The notes under the pieces are model-generated. The model ran no database searches. It was given only the letters and a program-made list of their open reading frames with translations, and was not told the origin of the DNA. This document shows, piece by piece, positions 1-7,137 of a stretch of 64,000 nucleotides of DNA (position 1 is its first letter; every line of letters starts with the position of its first letter). The DNA is taken from positions 70,492 through 134,491 of the forward strand of contig JBLXBZ010000008.1 in NCBI GenBank assembly GCA_048265185.1. Reading direction: 5' to 3'. A program made the translations under genes and the position numbers. This stretch comes from JBLXBZ01 sp048265185. Lineage in GTDB: Bacteria; Pseudomonadota; Alphaproteobacteria; Rhizobiales; Stappiaceae.

Positions 1-648
1 GCTCTGGCAAGCGATGGCCCCAGCAAGGTAGGCCAAGCGGCCAGCCGAGCGAGCAGCCTGTGAATCCGGATGATAAGCAACGGCGGCCGTGGCCAACCGA
101 GAGAAGCCTTCCAAAGCTCTGACTGCGGACGGAGCGCCAAACCCCTCCGATAGAGACGACAGTATATCAAACCGTGCCTCCTGAAGGTTCTTGTTTCGGA
201 AGCTCTTATCCACGGCCTGCAATTCGGCGATCAGTTGCTCATCACCCATTCGCTCCGGATAGAGAACAGCCTGACTGTTCTGAATGCGTTGAATGTCTGT
301 GCCATCGATTAGTTGAAGGTCCAGCTTCTCTGCTACGGACCGTAGATTTTTACGCTTATCGGTCGTTGCAACATATGCACCATCAACGTCGAGCGCATCG
401 GCCAGTCCGCTTGTCCAGAAAATGCGCTCAACTGCCTTTGGACGTTGCTTGTATTTGATGTCGCAAATCTGCACCCGGCGAGATGTGCCGGTTGGACGCT
501 CGTATAACCAAAGGTCAACGTCAGTGAGGTCTTCATCCGCAAAACGAAACGGAACCCCGCGAATGACGAAGAACCCAGCACGCAAGAAGTAGGCGCGCAG
601 AACCTCCTCCAAGACGGCCCCTTTGGGTGTTTGTACTTTATCGTTCAT
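1..648 (-). CDS. PD-(D/E)XK-type nuclease-like protein, partial (cut by window edge)
   Basis: An open frame starts at an ATG at 648-646 and runs without a stop to the left edge, giving 216 visible residues. It begins MNDKVQTPKG. The N-terminal part fits a restriction-endonuclease-like fold: a helix around residues 10-24, then D43-V-D45 on a predicted strand, then D63-I-K65 in ICDIKYK. That D-x(n)-(D/E)-x-K spacing suits metal-dependent nucleases. The start codon overlaps the stop of the upstream gene by one base (TGATG), so the two are probably translationally coupled. It is the third gene behind a GHKL ATPase. The C-terminus is not visible, and the nuclease call rests on motif pattern only. 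Confidence 0.6.
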   Translation of the reverse strand, partial: MNDKVQTPKGAVLEEVLRAYFLRAGFFVIRGVPFRFADEDLTDVDLWLYERPTGTSRRVQICDIKYKQRPKAVERIFWTSGLADALDVDGAYVATTDKRKNLRSVAEKLDLQLIDGTDIQRIQNSQAVLYPERMGDEQLIAELQAVDKSFRNKNLQEARFDILSSLSEGFGAPSAVRALEGFSRLATAAVAYHPDSQAARSAGRLAYLAGAIACQS

Positions 649-1919
649 CACAGCACCCGCCCGCCGCGAACGGCCTCAAGCACGTCCCGCGTCGCTCGCT
701 TGCTCAACGGGGATTGGTTCTTACGAATTGATGTTCGGCTTTCCTCGGGACCGACGTATCCTGCCATGGGCGCGCTCGGCAGATCGGCTAGAGATTGGGC
801 ATAGGCATTACCCTGCGTGAGTACCTGCAACGCAAGCTCGCCTACCTCCCTCTTAAGTAGCCGCAGATAGTAGCGATTAGCATAACTCGCGTCTCGCCGG
901 AGCTTAACGACGCCGTTGACCTCAAGAACCCGATAGTCTTGCCCGATAGAAGTTGTCGGTCCAACCTCACGGCCGGATATCAGCTTGCTCACAAGTGCAG
1001 GAAGCTGCGTGATCCTGCCTTGGGAGGATGGTCGAGAAATCATGCCGTAGGTGAGCGCTGCCACAAGCGATTTAGCCATGTCGAAGCAATCATCCACCAT
1101 CGGATCGACAAACTTATGAAAGGCGGCTGGTGCAGTGACGTATACATGGCTGCCCTGCTCGTTCGTGACCTCGTTGAGATCATAGACGGCTGCCGCAACC
1201 AGCTTTTCAAAGAGCGGCTTCGACAGAACGTGCTCAACGTGCTGTACGCTCAAGCATCCGCTCTTCGACAGTTGTTCGGAGATTTCGCTAATTAGACGCT
1301 GTTCGGCATCGTCGAGCGAGGTCAGTACCTTTTGGGTTTTTGCGACGGACGACCGGCGGAAAAGGTTGCCGTTGAACAGCAACCGGTCGTTGCCATCGCC
1401 CTCCTTATCGACGAACCCAATGCCCTCAGCGCGATCGAGAAAATCGTCGACCTGGGCATTCGTGAGCTTGTGCGTATCGCCAATCCGTTGAGAGACATCG
1501 GCGCGCCGGATGGGCGCTTCCGAAGCGACTTCCGCCAAGGTGATTGACGCTTCTTCGTAGGTGCTCGGCTCAGCCTCGTTGTAGATGTCAGTGGCGTGCC
1601 CAAGCGAACCGCGCGTCGTGACGCCCAGAATAGAGATGTCCTCCTTGGACTGATCGATCAAGCGCTTACGCTCAAGAACTTGGAGAAGCCCGTTCAGCTC
1701 CAAGCGGGGATCGAGGCCCGAGGCCACAGCGATGGCGCGGGCTTCAACCTTGGTGACAGTAGCTTGGTTTGTCTGGCCAAGTTTCGTAAGGAGGGTAGCG
1801 GCTTTCGCTGCTTCGTTGATAGCGGGAAACTCCGCTGGTCCGTTCACATCCAGAACGAGCTTGCGACCATGGTGAATTACCCACGCGCCCTTGATTTCCC
1901 TGTCGCTCGCCGTTCCCAT
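648..1919 (-). CDS. Uncharacterised 423-aa protein of the GHKL/nuclease operon
   Basis: I do not recognise this family. The protein is soluble, with no signal peptide or membrane segment. It is rich in short helical blocks ending in beta-like stretches, for example residues 60-100 and 145-195, which look like repeated winged-helix modules. The last 35 residues are basic. It lies 32 bp after the GHKL ATPase gene, and its stop overlaps the start of the nuclease-like gene by one base, so all three are very likely one transcript. The start at 1919 has a purine-rich GGGGGG just upstream. It may be a specificity or adaptor subunit linking ATPase and nuclease, but that is inferred only from position. 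Confidence 0.7.
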   Translation of the reverse strand: MGTASDREIKGAWVIHHGRKLVLDVNGPAEFPAINEAAKAATLLTKLGQTNQATVTKVEARAIAVASGLDPRLELNGLLQVLERKRLIDQSKEDISILGVTTRGSLGHATDIYNEAEPSTYEEASITLAEVASEAPIRRADVSQRIGDTHKLTNAQVDDFLDRAEGIGFVDKEGDGNDRLLFNGNLFRRSSVAKTQKVLTSLDDAEQRLISEISEQLSKSGCLSVQHVEHVLSKPLFEKLVAAAVYDLNEVTNEQGSHVYVTAPAAFHKFVDPMVDDCFDMAKSLVAALTYGMISRPSSQGRITQLPALVSKLISGREVGPTTSIGQDYRVLEVNGVVKLRRDASYANRYYLRLLKREVGELALQVLTQGNAYAQSLADLPSAPMAGYVGPEESRTSIRKNQSPLSKRATRDVLEAVRGGRVL

Positions 1920-1951
1920 AAGCCCCCCTTCGAATTTTTGTACGAATTTGT

Positions 1952-3958
1952 TCAGTCTATTCCAAGCTTATTGAAGAATATCTTGTTTCTCATCTCTGCG
2001 TCCCGAAGAAGCTTAGTCCAGCTTAAAACCTCCATATAAAGACTGTTGTTGCCGAACCATCGAAACCATCCAAGCCCGTCAGGCATAGGTGTGAAATCTT
2101 TTTCGAACTCAAGCCATTTTCTGACCTTGGCGGTGAGGTCGCAAACTACGTATCCGTAGAATGGCGTCGTACCGTTGACGACAATGTCTCGTCCTGTAGG
2201 AGTCTTGAACTTTCCCTCTCGAATTTGGTTCACATAGCGAACGATCTGCTGAATCGGATCTTCCTTTGATGAAGGGTCAGCAAAATTGTCGCGCTGCGGC
2301 TTCTTGAACTCGAAAATCGTGATGGGATTGCTGGCCTCGTTCTGCCCCCGAAAAGCCACGCGCCGATTGTAGATGGTGATATCTGTTCTGTCGCCATTGG
2401 CTCTGTTTAGCGGCTTGTCGGAAGAAACGTAGGACGAGAAATTCAGTCGTTCATCCAGCATCCAAAGATTATGCGCATCGTAGTCGAGGTCTTCTGAGTC
2501 CTTCTTGCGCCGCATGATGATGTCATGCACGTCGCCTTCCGATTTGTGTTTTCCACCGGCATCGATTTCCAGAGACTTGGAGAATAGGTCGAGAACACAC
2601 TTTCTCATGGAAACGTAGTGGATGAGATCATTCTTGCTGGTGTCGGAAATGCTATCCATGAGCTGATTAATCTTTTCACCTAGCTCATCGAAGTTTTCCG
2701 CTTTCAGCAGTGCGGCGACCTGTGACCGCGTCCGGATTTCCTTTTCGTATTTCTTTTTTTGAAGATGAAGCTCGATATCCTGATTGGACGGCCGCATGGG
2801 TAAGGCGTCGAAATCGACCTCATTCGCGAGCGTCCGATGCCAGGGTGCATCGGCCGAAACATAGTCGGCGATACGCGCCTGCTTGCGCCTCTTCCGCTCG
2901 GTAATTTCCGAACCGACTGCCGACTGAGCGATTTCTGCGGCCCTCTGCTCTATCTCGCTTTGGGAAATGCCGTTGAGCAGATCGTTATCGGTCTGAAAGC
3001 GGAACTCGCCTCTTTCGAGAGATACGTTGTCATTCAGGTAGTCGCTAAAGACATAGGACTTGACGACAAAGTTGCGCCCTTTGGACAGGTCTTGTTCGGG
3101 ACCGGTGTCATAGAACTCTTCGGCAAACTCAGGGATATAGGTTTGAAGCGGGTTGTCAGTCACTTCGCGCCGGTGCGCGACTAGGCTGACTTTGCTCTTG
3201 GCCGACCTCGGAGCATAGAGTTTGAAAACGCGGACCTGGAACTCTTTGGCCTCTTCGTTGCTCGTGAGCGTGAAGGTGCCGTGCTCGACACTCATCTCGA
3301 CGATCTGGCTGTCCCCCTTGCCCAAATAATCGTTGAGCGAGACGCCGCCAGCCGGCTCCTTCGCCTCCCTGATCACGATACGCGGACACACCCGCTCTTT
3401 ATCCACGAAATACGGCAGCAGCCGTTCGACGATCACACGACTGACGGTCTCAAGGCGCTTGTCCGGGAATCTGACCGACTTAATGCCGGAAATCTCAACG
3501 GCAGTACCGGTCTCCCGCTTTTCTGAAGCGGACGTTTGCTCGTCAACGATGATATCCTTGTCGAGGCCCATCCTGAAGGATCGATGGTGAAACGCATCGC
3601 CAACGGCGAAGGTGCTCGTCACCTTCACATGGTTGAAATACTTGAGGCAGGTGAAACGGCCGAACCCCTTACCGCCATCGGCAATCTTCTGTTCAGTATA
3701 GAGGGTATCAAATGAATCCCGGTTGCTCTTTGTAAAGCCGCCCCCGTTGTCCTTGACGATAAACCCGTCGATATCCTCAAGACGGTCAATGATGTCTGCC
3801 TGTCCGCTTCGAAGGATTTCGATCTGGATCAGGCCATTCTTGACGCCCTTTTGGTCGATTGCCTGAATGGCGTTTACCACTAACTCCACCAGCGGCGTGT
3901 AAATATTGGTGCCAGAACGGATATTCTCGACCAACCGCCTGACGTTGACATTGCTCAT
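1952..3958 (-). CDS. GHKL (Hsp90/MutL-type) ATPase with C-terminal PD-(D/E)XK-like domain
   Basis: The 668-residue protein opens with a Bergerat-fold ATPase. The N box is E25-LVV-N29-A, the first glycine box is D70-NGGGF, and the second is GGKGFG at 95-100. A transducer-like region follows to about residue 350, then a charged helical stretch to about 450. The C-terminal 150 residues contain D526 on a strand and E550-F-K552 (IFEFKKP), the spacing expected of a PD-(D/E)XK nuclease. ATP-gated dimerisation with DNA cleavage is a reasonable inference. A good Shine-Dalgarno (GAGGGAGC) sits before the ATG at 3958. It heads the operon with the two genes downstream. Similar GHKL ATPases occur in Z1/AIPR-type and other defence loci, but no named system is matched exactly. 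Confidence 0.8.
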   Translation of the reverse strand: MSNVNVRRLVENIRSGTNIYTPLVELVVNAIQAIDQKGVKNGLIQIEILRSGQADIIDRLEDIDGFIVKDNGGGFTKSNRDSFDTLYTEQKIADGGKGFGRFTCLKYFNHVKVTSTFAVGDAFHHRSFRMGLDKDIIVDEQTSASEKRETGTAVEISGIKSVRFPDKRLETVSRVIVERLLPYFVDKERVCPRIVIREAKEPAGGVSLNDYLGKGDSQIVEMSVEHGTFTLTSNEEAKEFQVRVFKLYAPRSAKSKVSLVAHRREVTDNPLQTYIPEFAEEFYDTGPEQDLSKGRNFVVKSYVFSDYLNDNVSLERGEFRFQTDNDLLNGISQSEIEQRAAEIAQSAVGSEITERKRRKQARIADYVSADAPWHRTLANEVDFDALPMRPSNQDIELHLQKKKYEKEIRTRSQVAALLKAENFDELGEKINQLMDSISDTSKNDLIHYVSMRKCVLDLFSKSLEIDAGGKHKSEGDVHDIIMRRKKDSEDLDYDAHNLWMLDERLNFSSYVSSDKPLNRANGDRTDITIYNRRVAFRGQNEASNPITIFEFKKPQRDNFADPSSKEDPIQQIVRYVNQIREGKFKTPTGRDIVVNGTTPFYGYVVCDLTAKVRKWLEFEKDFTPMPDGLGWFRWFGNNSLYMEVLSWTKLLRDAEMRNKIFFNKLGID

Positions 3959-4019
3959 GCCAGCTCCCTCGCATCCGTCGAGCTAAAGTCTTGCCCTTCT
4001 CTGGGCAGGCTCGCCGATG

Positions 4020-4214
4020 TCATTCTTCTTTCCCTCTCGTTTCTCGCTGCGAAGCTCTGGCGGCGGAAGACGCTATGCATTCGCGGACGTACTCGCGCAT
4101 GAACTCTCGAAGCACTTGTGCCGCTGGGCGATCATGGACTTGGCACGCCGCGACGAATTCGTCCCGCAGATCCCGGTCCAACCTGATGCGCAACCCGACA
4201 TCTTTTTTGGTCAT
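4020..4214 (-). CDS. Small ribbon-helix-helix (CopG-like) DNA-binding protein
   Basis: The 64-residue protein begins MTKKDVGLRIRLDRDLRDEF. A short beta strand (GLRIRL) is followed by two helices with a basic C-terminal tail, the pattern of ribbon-helix-helix repressors and antitoxins. A longer frame starts at 4265, but that would put a 19-bp palindrome (4222-4240) inside the coding region. Starting at 4214 places the palindrome 7 bp upstream as an operator, so I prefer 4214, although the ribosome site is weak. The gene lies 61 bp upstream of the GHKL ATPase on the same strand and may autoregulate that operon. No toxin partner is seen beside it. Confidence 0.6.
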   Translation of the reverse strand: MTKKDVGLRIRLDRDLRDEFVAACQVHDRPAAQVLREFMREYVRECIASSAARASQRETRGKEE

Positions 4215-4221
4215 GCGGGAA

Positions 4222-4240
4222 GTGTACCCAATGGATACAC
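4222..4240. promoter_or_regulatory. 19-bp palindromic operator candidate
   Basis: The sequence GTGTACCCAATGGATACAC is an interrupted palindrome of the form GTGTA-y-CCA-n-TGG-r-TACAC. It sits just upstream of the chosen start of the ribbon-helix-helix gene at 4214. Two-fold symmetric sites at this position are typical autoregulatory operators of that repressor class. Binding is inferred from symmetry and position only. Confidence 0.5.
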
Positions 4241-4596
4241 ATCCGCAAGAGAGATCATTCCACAAGGAACGGCGGTCCGGATGCCAGTGTCTCCAGTCCT
4301 GCGCGTTGCTACATCCTGATCCAGTTAACGCGCTCGATCTCGACTTTGCTCTGGCCGAACTGGCTGCTTGCCTCGTCTACTTCAAGATAGTCACTAAGGG
4401 CGTTGCCCTCGCGCCAGCAAGGTAAGTGGAACCGTCCGGGGCGGTATCCCCGGCCTTCCGCGCTTCGCTTGTGCAGACCGGGTGATCCCCCTCCACCCCG
4501 GCCGCCCTTGCTCGTTGCTACCCCAGTCTCGGCGACGGCCAGAAGGTCAGGCGCGGCGTTCCGCTTCGCTGACCTTCAGACCCGAGGATCAGAGAC
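4241..4596. other. Intergenic stretch upstream of ardA, with hairpin
   Basis: No convincing gene is present in these 356 bases. The notable element is an inverted repeat, GAAGGTCAG at 4542-4550 with CTGACCTTC at 4569-4577. It encloses a smaller hairpin (GCGG-CGTT-CCGC) and ends 19 bases before the ardA start. Antirestriction genes of conjugative elements are often read early from folded single-stranded entry DNA, and such a hairpin could serve that role, but this is inference. Confidence 0.4.
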
Positions 4597-5124
4597 ATGA
4601 CCAACGTACCCGACAGTACCCCCCGCATCTATGTCGCTTGCCTTGCCGCCTACAACAACGGCTATCTGCATGGCGCTTGGATCGACGCGGATCAGGACGC
4701 GGACCAGATTAGGGGCGCGATTGCCGCGATGCTTGCCCGTTCCCCTGTCGAGGACGCGGAGGAATACGCCATTCACGATTACGAGGGCTTCGAGGGCGTC
4801 AGCATCTCGGAATATGCCGGCATCGACATCGTGGCGCGGATGGCCAGTTTCATCGCAGAGCATGGCGCACTTGGCGCGGGCCTGCTGGAGCAGTTCAGCG
4901 GCGACATGGACCAAGCCGAATCCACGTTGGAGGATTGCTATCATGGTCAGTTCGCCAGCCTCGCCGACTACATGGAGGAATTGACCACCGAGAGCGTCAC
5001 GATCCCCGAAGCGCTGCGCTACTATGTCGATTGGGAGAGGATGGCGCGCGACGCCGAGATGGGCGGCGACCTGTTCACTATCGAGACCGCGCACGGCGAG
5101 GTCCATGTGTTTTCCAACAGGTGA
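4597..5124 (+). CDS. ardA: ArdA family antirestriction protein
   Basis: The 175-residue acidic protein matches ArdA: the N-terminal RIYVACLAAYNNGYLHGAWID, then a central IHDYEGFEG block, then an anti-restriction region rich in Asp and Glu to the C-terminus. ArdA dimers mimic bent B-form DNA and occupy type I restriction-modification enzymes, protecting an incoming element. The length is normal for the family. The ATG is preceded by CGAGGATCAGAGAC, a modest ribosome site. It lies divergently from the GHKL/nuclease operon and starts the plus-strand backbone of the mobile element. The family call is firm; the target enzyme in this host is unknown. Confidence 0.92.
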   Translation: MTNVPDSTPRIYVACLAAYNNGYLHGAWIDADQDADQIRGAIAAMLARSPVEDAEEYAIHDYEGFEGVSISEYAGIDIVARMASFIAEHGALGAGLLEQFSGDMDQAESTLEDCYHGQFASLADYMEELTTESVTIPEALRYYVDWERMARDAEMGGDLFTIETAHGEVHVFSNR

Positions 5125-5213
5125 AAACATGACTGCCTGTCCGTCCTCATACGGGCAGGCGTCGCGGAGTCGCCGGGCTGTCGCCAAAAAAAACACCAAA
5201 GAATGATCGGGTT

Positions 5214-5243
5214 AGCCGCTCAAGGTATCTGCTTTGAGCGGCT
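5214..5243 (+). terminator. Hairpin terminator candidate after ardA
   Basis: AGCCGCTCAA at 5214-5223 pairs with TTGAGCGGCT at 5234-5243, a perfect 10-bp stem with a 10-base loop. It is followed by TCTATATTT, a weak U-rich tail. A second hairpin (GCCTGTCCGT at 5135-5144 with ACGGGCAGGC at 5151-5160) follows the ardA stop directly but lacks a U tract. Confidence 0.45.
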
Positions 5244-5317
5244 TCTATATTTCCAGTGATCCTTGAACCTCTTTTTGCCGGGCGCTGCCCAGCATCCCGG
5301 CTTGGGGAGGTGACGCC

Positions 5318-6101
5318 ATGCTCAGCATTGATTGGCGATCTCCGGCGGCATACGGGCACACAAAGCACATCCCTGCCGCTGGTTTCGCTTGGGAATACCT
5401 ACGCCGGAATGACGATTATCGTCACGACTTCCAGACCATCGCATTTAATGGACAATCGGCCGGCCGCGACCTTGAAGAGTTCGCGCATCGCTGGGGATTG
5501 CGATTTCCCCTGCGATCCAGACGCGCCGCATGACCAGCAATCGCCGATCTGGAGCCCGCGCCTTCAGCCGCAAGCTGTGATGTTGTCGCCTGTAGATCAC
5601 AAGGTCGGCGACACCGAGCCAATATTGACGCTGGCGCACCTAGACGGCCTAGACCTGCGCCCCGCTGCCGATGGCTGGCATGGCCTCTGGCAGGTGGATG
5701 GCGTTGCACATCAGTTCTGGCTTCCAGAGGCGAAGCCGGATGCCGCCGCCTACTATGCCGTCACCCTGCCGATGGATTCCTTTCTGGAGCTGCGCGCTCA
5801 CGCTGTCCGTCGATTCTGGCGGTCCCTCAACGGCCGAGCGCCCGGTCCCGACTTCCGGGCCGTTCCCACGCAACTACGTCAATGGCATATCCTGTCCCTG
5901 CGCACGCTCGACGCCCGGCTGCGCGGAGAGAGCTATCGTACCATCGCCGAAGTCCTGCTTGCCTTTCGCGGCACCAAGGAAGACTTTGAGAACGATCCGC
6001 GCAAGAACAAGGCCCGCCGCCTGGTCGCGCACGGTATCAAGATGATGCGCGGCGGCTATCGCTTGCTGCTTCATTACCCGATCAAGCCCGGCAAGCGTTG
6101 A
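5318..6101 (+). pseudogene. DUF6499/DUF2285 element protein, broken by a one-base frameshift
   Basis: A strong ribosome site (GGGGAGGTGA) precedes the ATG at 5318. The first 64 codons give a DUF6499-like start: DWRSPAAY, then GFAWEYLRRNDDYR, then HRWGLRFP. The frame then stops at 5533. Skipping one C of the CCCC run at 5507-5510 continues into CDPDAPHDQQ and a full DUF2285 domain ending at 6101 (WHILSLRTLDARLRGESYR onward). The joined product would be about 260 residues, the usual length of this one-piece family on alphaproteobacterial integrative elements. The gene is either a recent pseudogene, a sequencing indel, or a +1 frameshift. These proteins are thought to be element regulators; their function is not established. 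Confidence 0.75.
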
Positions 6102-6118
6102 TCGTGCGAGTGTTGTCC

Positions 6119-6406
6119 TCACGCCTTGTTGGCTGCCGCCTGCTCCAGAATCTTGCGATAGCCTTCACGCGATAGCCATTGCGCGCGTTCGAGATGGCTT
6201 TGCCAGCAACGGCGGGTGCGAAGTTCATCAGCGACCGGATCACGGTGCAACACGATCTGCGCGACTTCCTTCCAGTCCGCGCCCTCGGCCTTCGCATCCA
6301 GCAAACGCAGATAGGTGACGTAGTGGCGTTCGTCATAGACGGTTATGGTTTCGCAGGTCGGCGCTTCGTCATCTACATCGGGATCGAGTTCGACGGGAAC
6401 CCGCAT
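6119..6406 (-). CDS. DUF2285 domain protein (short form)
   Basis: The 95-residue protein starts MRVPVELDPDVDDEAP and contains YVTYLRLLDAKAEGADWKEV and a WQSHLERAQWLSREGYR block, characteristic of short DUF2285 proteins found beside conjugation and replication genes of alphaproteobacterial elements. The start at 6406 is chosen because TAGGGGGA lies six bases upstream; an ATG at 6412 touches that ribosome site. It is convergent with the frameshifted DUF2285 gene, 17 bp away. The function is unknown; a DNA-binding or regulatory role is usually assumed for the family. Confidence 0.75.
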   Translation of the reverse strand: MRVPVELDPDVDDEAPTCETITVYDERHYVTYLRLLDAKAEGADWKEVAQIVLHRDPVADELRTRRCWQSHLERAQWLSREGYRKILEQAAANKA

Positions 6407-6867
6407 AGCCATTCCCCCTAGATTCCAGAGAGCCTTGCTTGCGGTGCGCCCCCGCAATTGGCCCCTCTACTTGGTGATCGGGGAGTTAGTAACCGTGACT
6501 AGACGGCCCCATGACCTTTAGGCGAGAAGCCCTGGACATACGCCATGGGCTCCCCGACCATAAGGTTCGAGGATGGTGGTGCCGTCACGGCCGGCACCAA
6601 CCGCTAGTCAGGGGTTACTACGCCCCAGAGCAGCGCGTCTGCTCCATCTACGTTTCTATCCGAACCGGCCGTGATGTCTTCGCCTATTCAGCGCGGCAGG
6701 CGATGAGCCGCTGAAAACCCTCACCTATTGGCCGTTTGATGCCACGAAGGGGGGTGCCGCCAGCGCACAGGCGCAAATGCGGCACGCTACGCGCCGCCGA
6801 TCCCTCGCCATAGTTCGCCACAGTCCGCTGCCGTCCCCGGCAGCCCAATCCCGACTGGAGGTGATCC
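6407..6867. other. Non-coding stretch with strong secondary structure
   Basis: No supported protein gene lies in these 461 bases. The part at 6480-6626 can fold into a closed structure. AGTAACC-g-TGACTAG (6488-6502) pairs with CTAGTCA-gg-GGTTACT (6604-6619), extended by GGGG and CCCC outside. Inside are GGTGCCG/CGGCACC (6578-6584 with 6592-6598) and either GGCG/CGCC or AGCCC/GGGCT around 6521-6550. A structured RNA, a folded transfer or replication site, or an operator array are all possible. A reading frame at 6511-6714 was considered and not accepted. Confidence 0.4.
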
Positions 6868-7137
6868 ATGCCCAACCCGCTTGCGGGCCTGCCGCCGCGC
6901 CTGCTGCGCACCAAGGAAGCCGCGCGCTTCCTCGGCATATCCATCCGCACCCTTGAGAAACATCGCACCTACGGCACCGGCCCGACCTATCGCAAGGTCG
7001 GCGGTCGCGTCCTCTACACCGTCCGCGATCTGGAAGACTGGAGCGCGGCTGGCGAGCGCAAATCCACCCGCGACAAAACCGCTGGCACCGTCTTTCCCGC
7101 GCGTCCGCTCACGCCCGAAGAACGGGGCGACTGCTAG
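6868..7137 (+). CDS. AlpA/excisionase-type helix-turn-helix protein
   Basis: The 89-residue protein has a MerR-like winged helix-turn-helix: LLRTKEAARFLGISIRTLEKHR, then GPTYRKVGGRVLYTVRDLEDW. This is the classic form of AlpA/excisionase-type DNA-binding proteins encoded directly before repA on alphaproteobacterial plasmids and integrative elements. A strong ribosome site (CTGGAGGTGATCC) precedes the ATG. Its TAG stop abuts the ATG of repA with no gap, so the two are translationally linked. It probably regulates replication or excision of the element; which of these cannot be read from the sequence. Confidence 0.8.
   Translation: MPNPLAGLPPRLLRTKEAARFLGISIRTLEKHRTYGTGPTYRKVGGRVLYTVRDLEDWSAAGERKSTRDKTAGTVFPARPLTPEERGDC

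Noticed and set aside
5256..6101. Single intact 281-residue gene starting at 5256
   Set aside because: The family N-terminus and strong ribosome site are in another frame at 5318; the 5256 start has neither.
6511..6714. 67-codon plus-strand frame
   Set aside because: It overlaps the structured region, has no ribosome site, and no domain is recognised.
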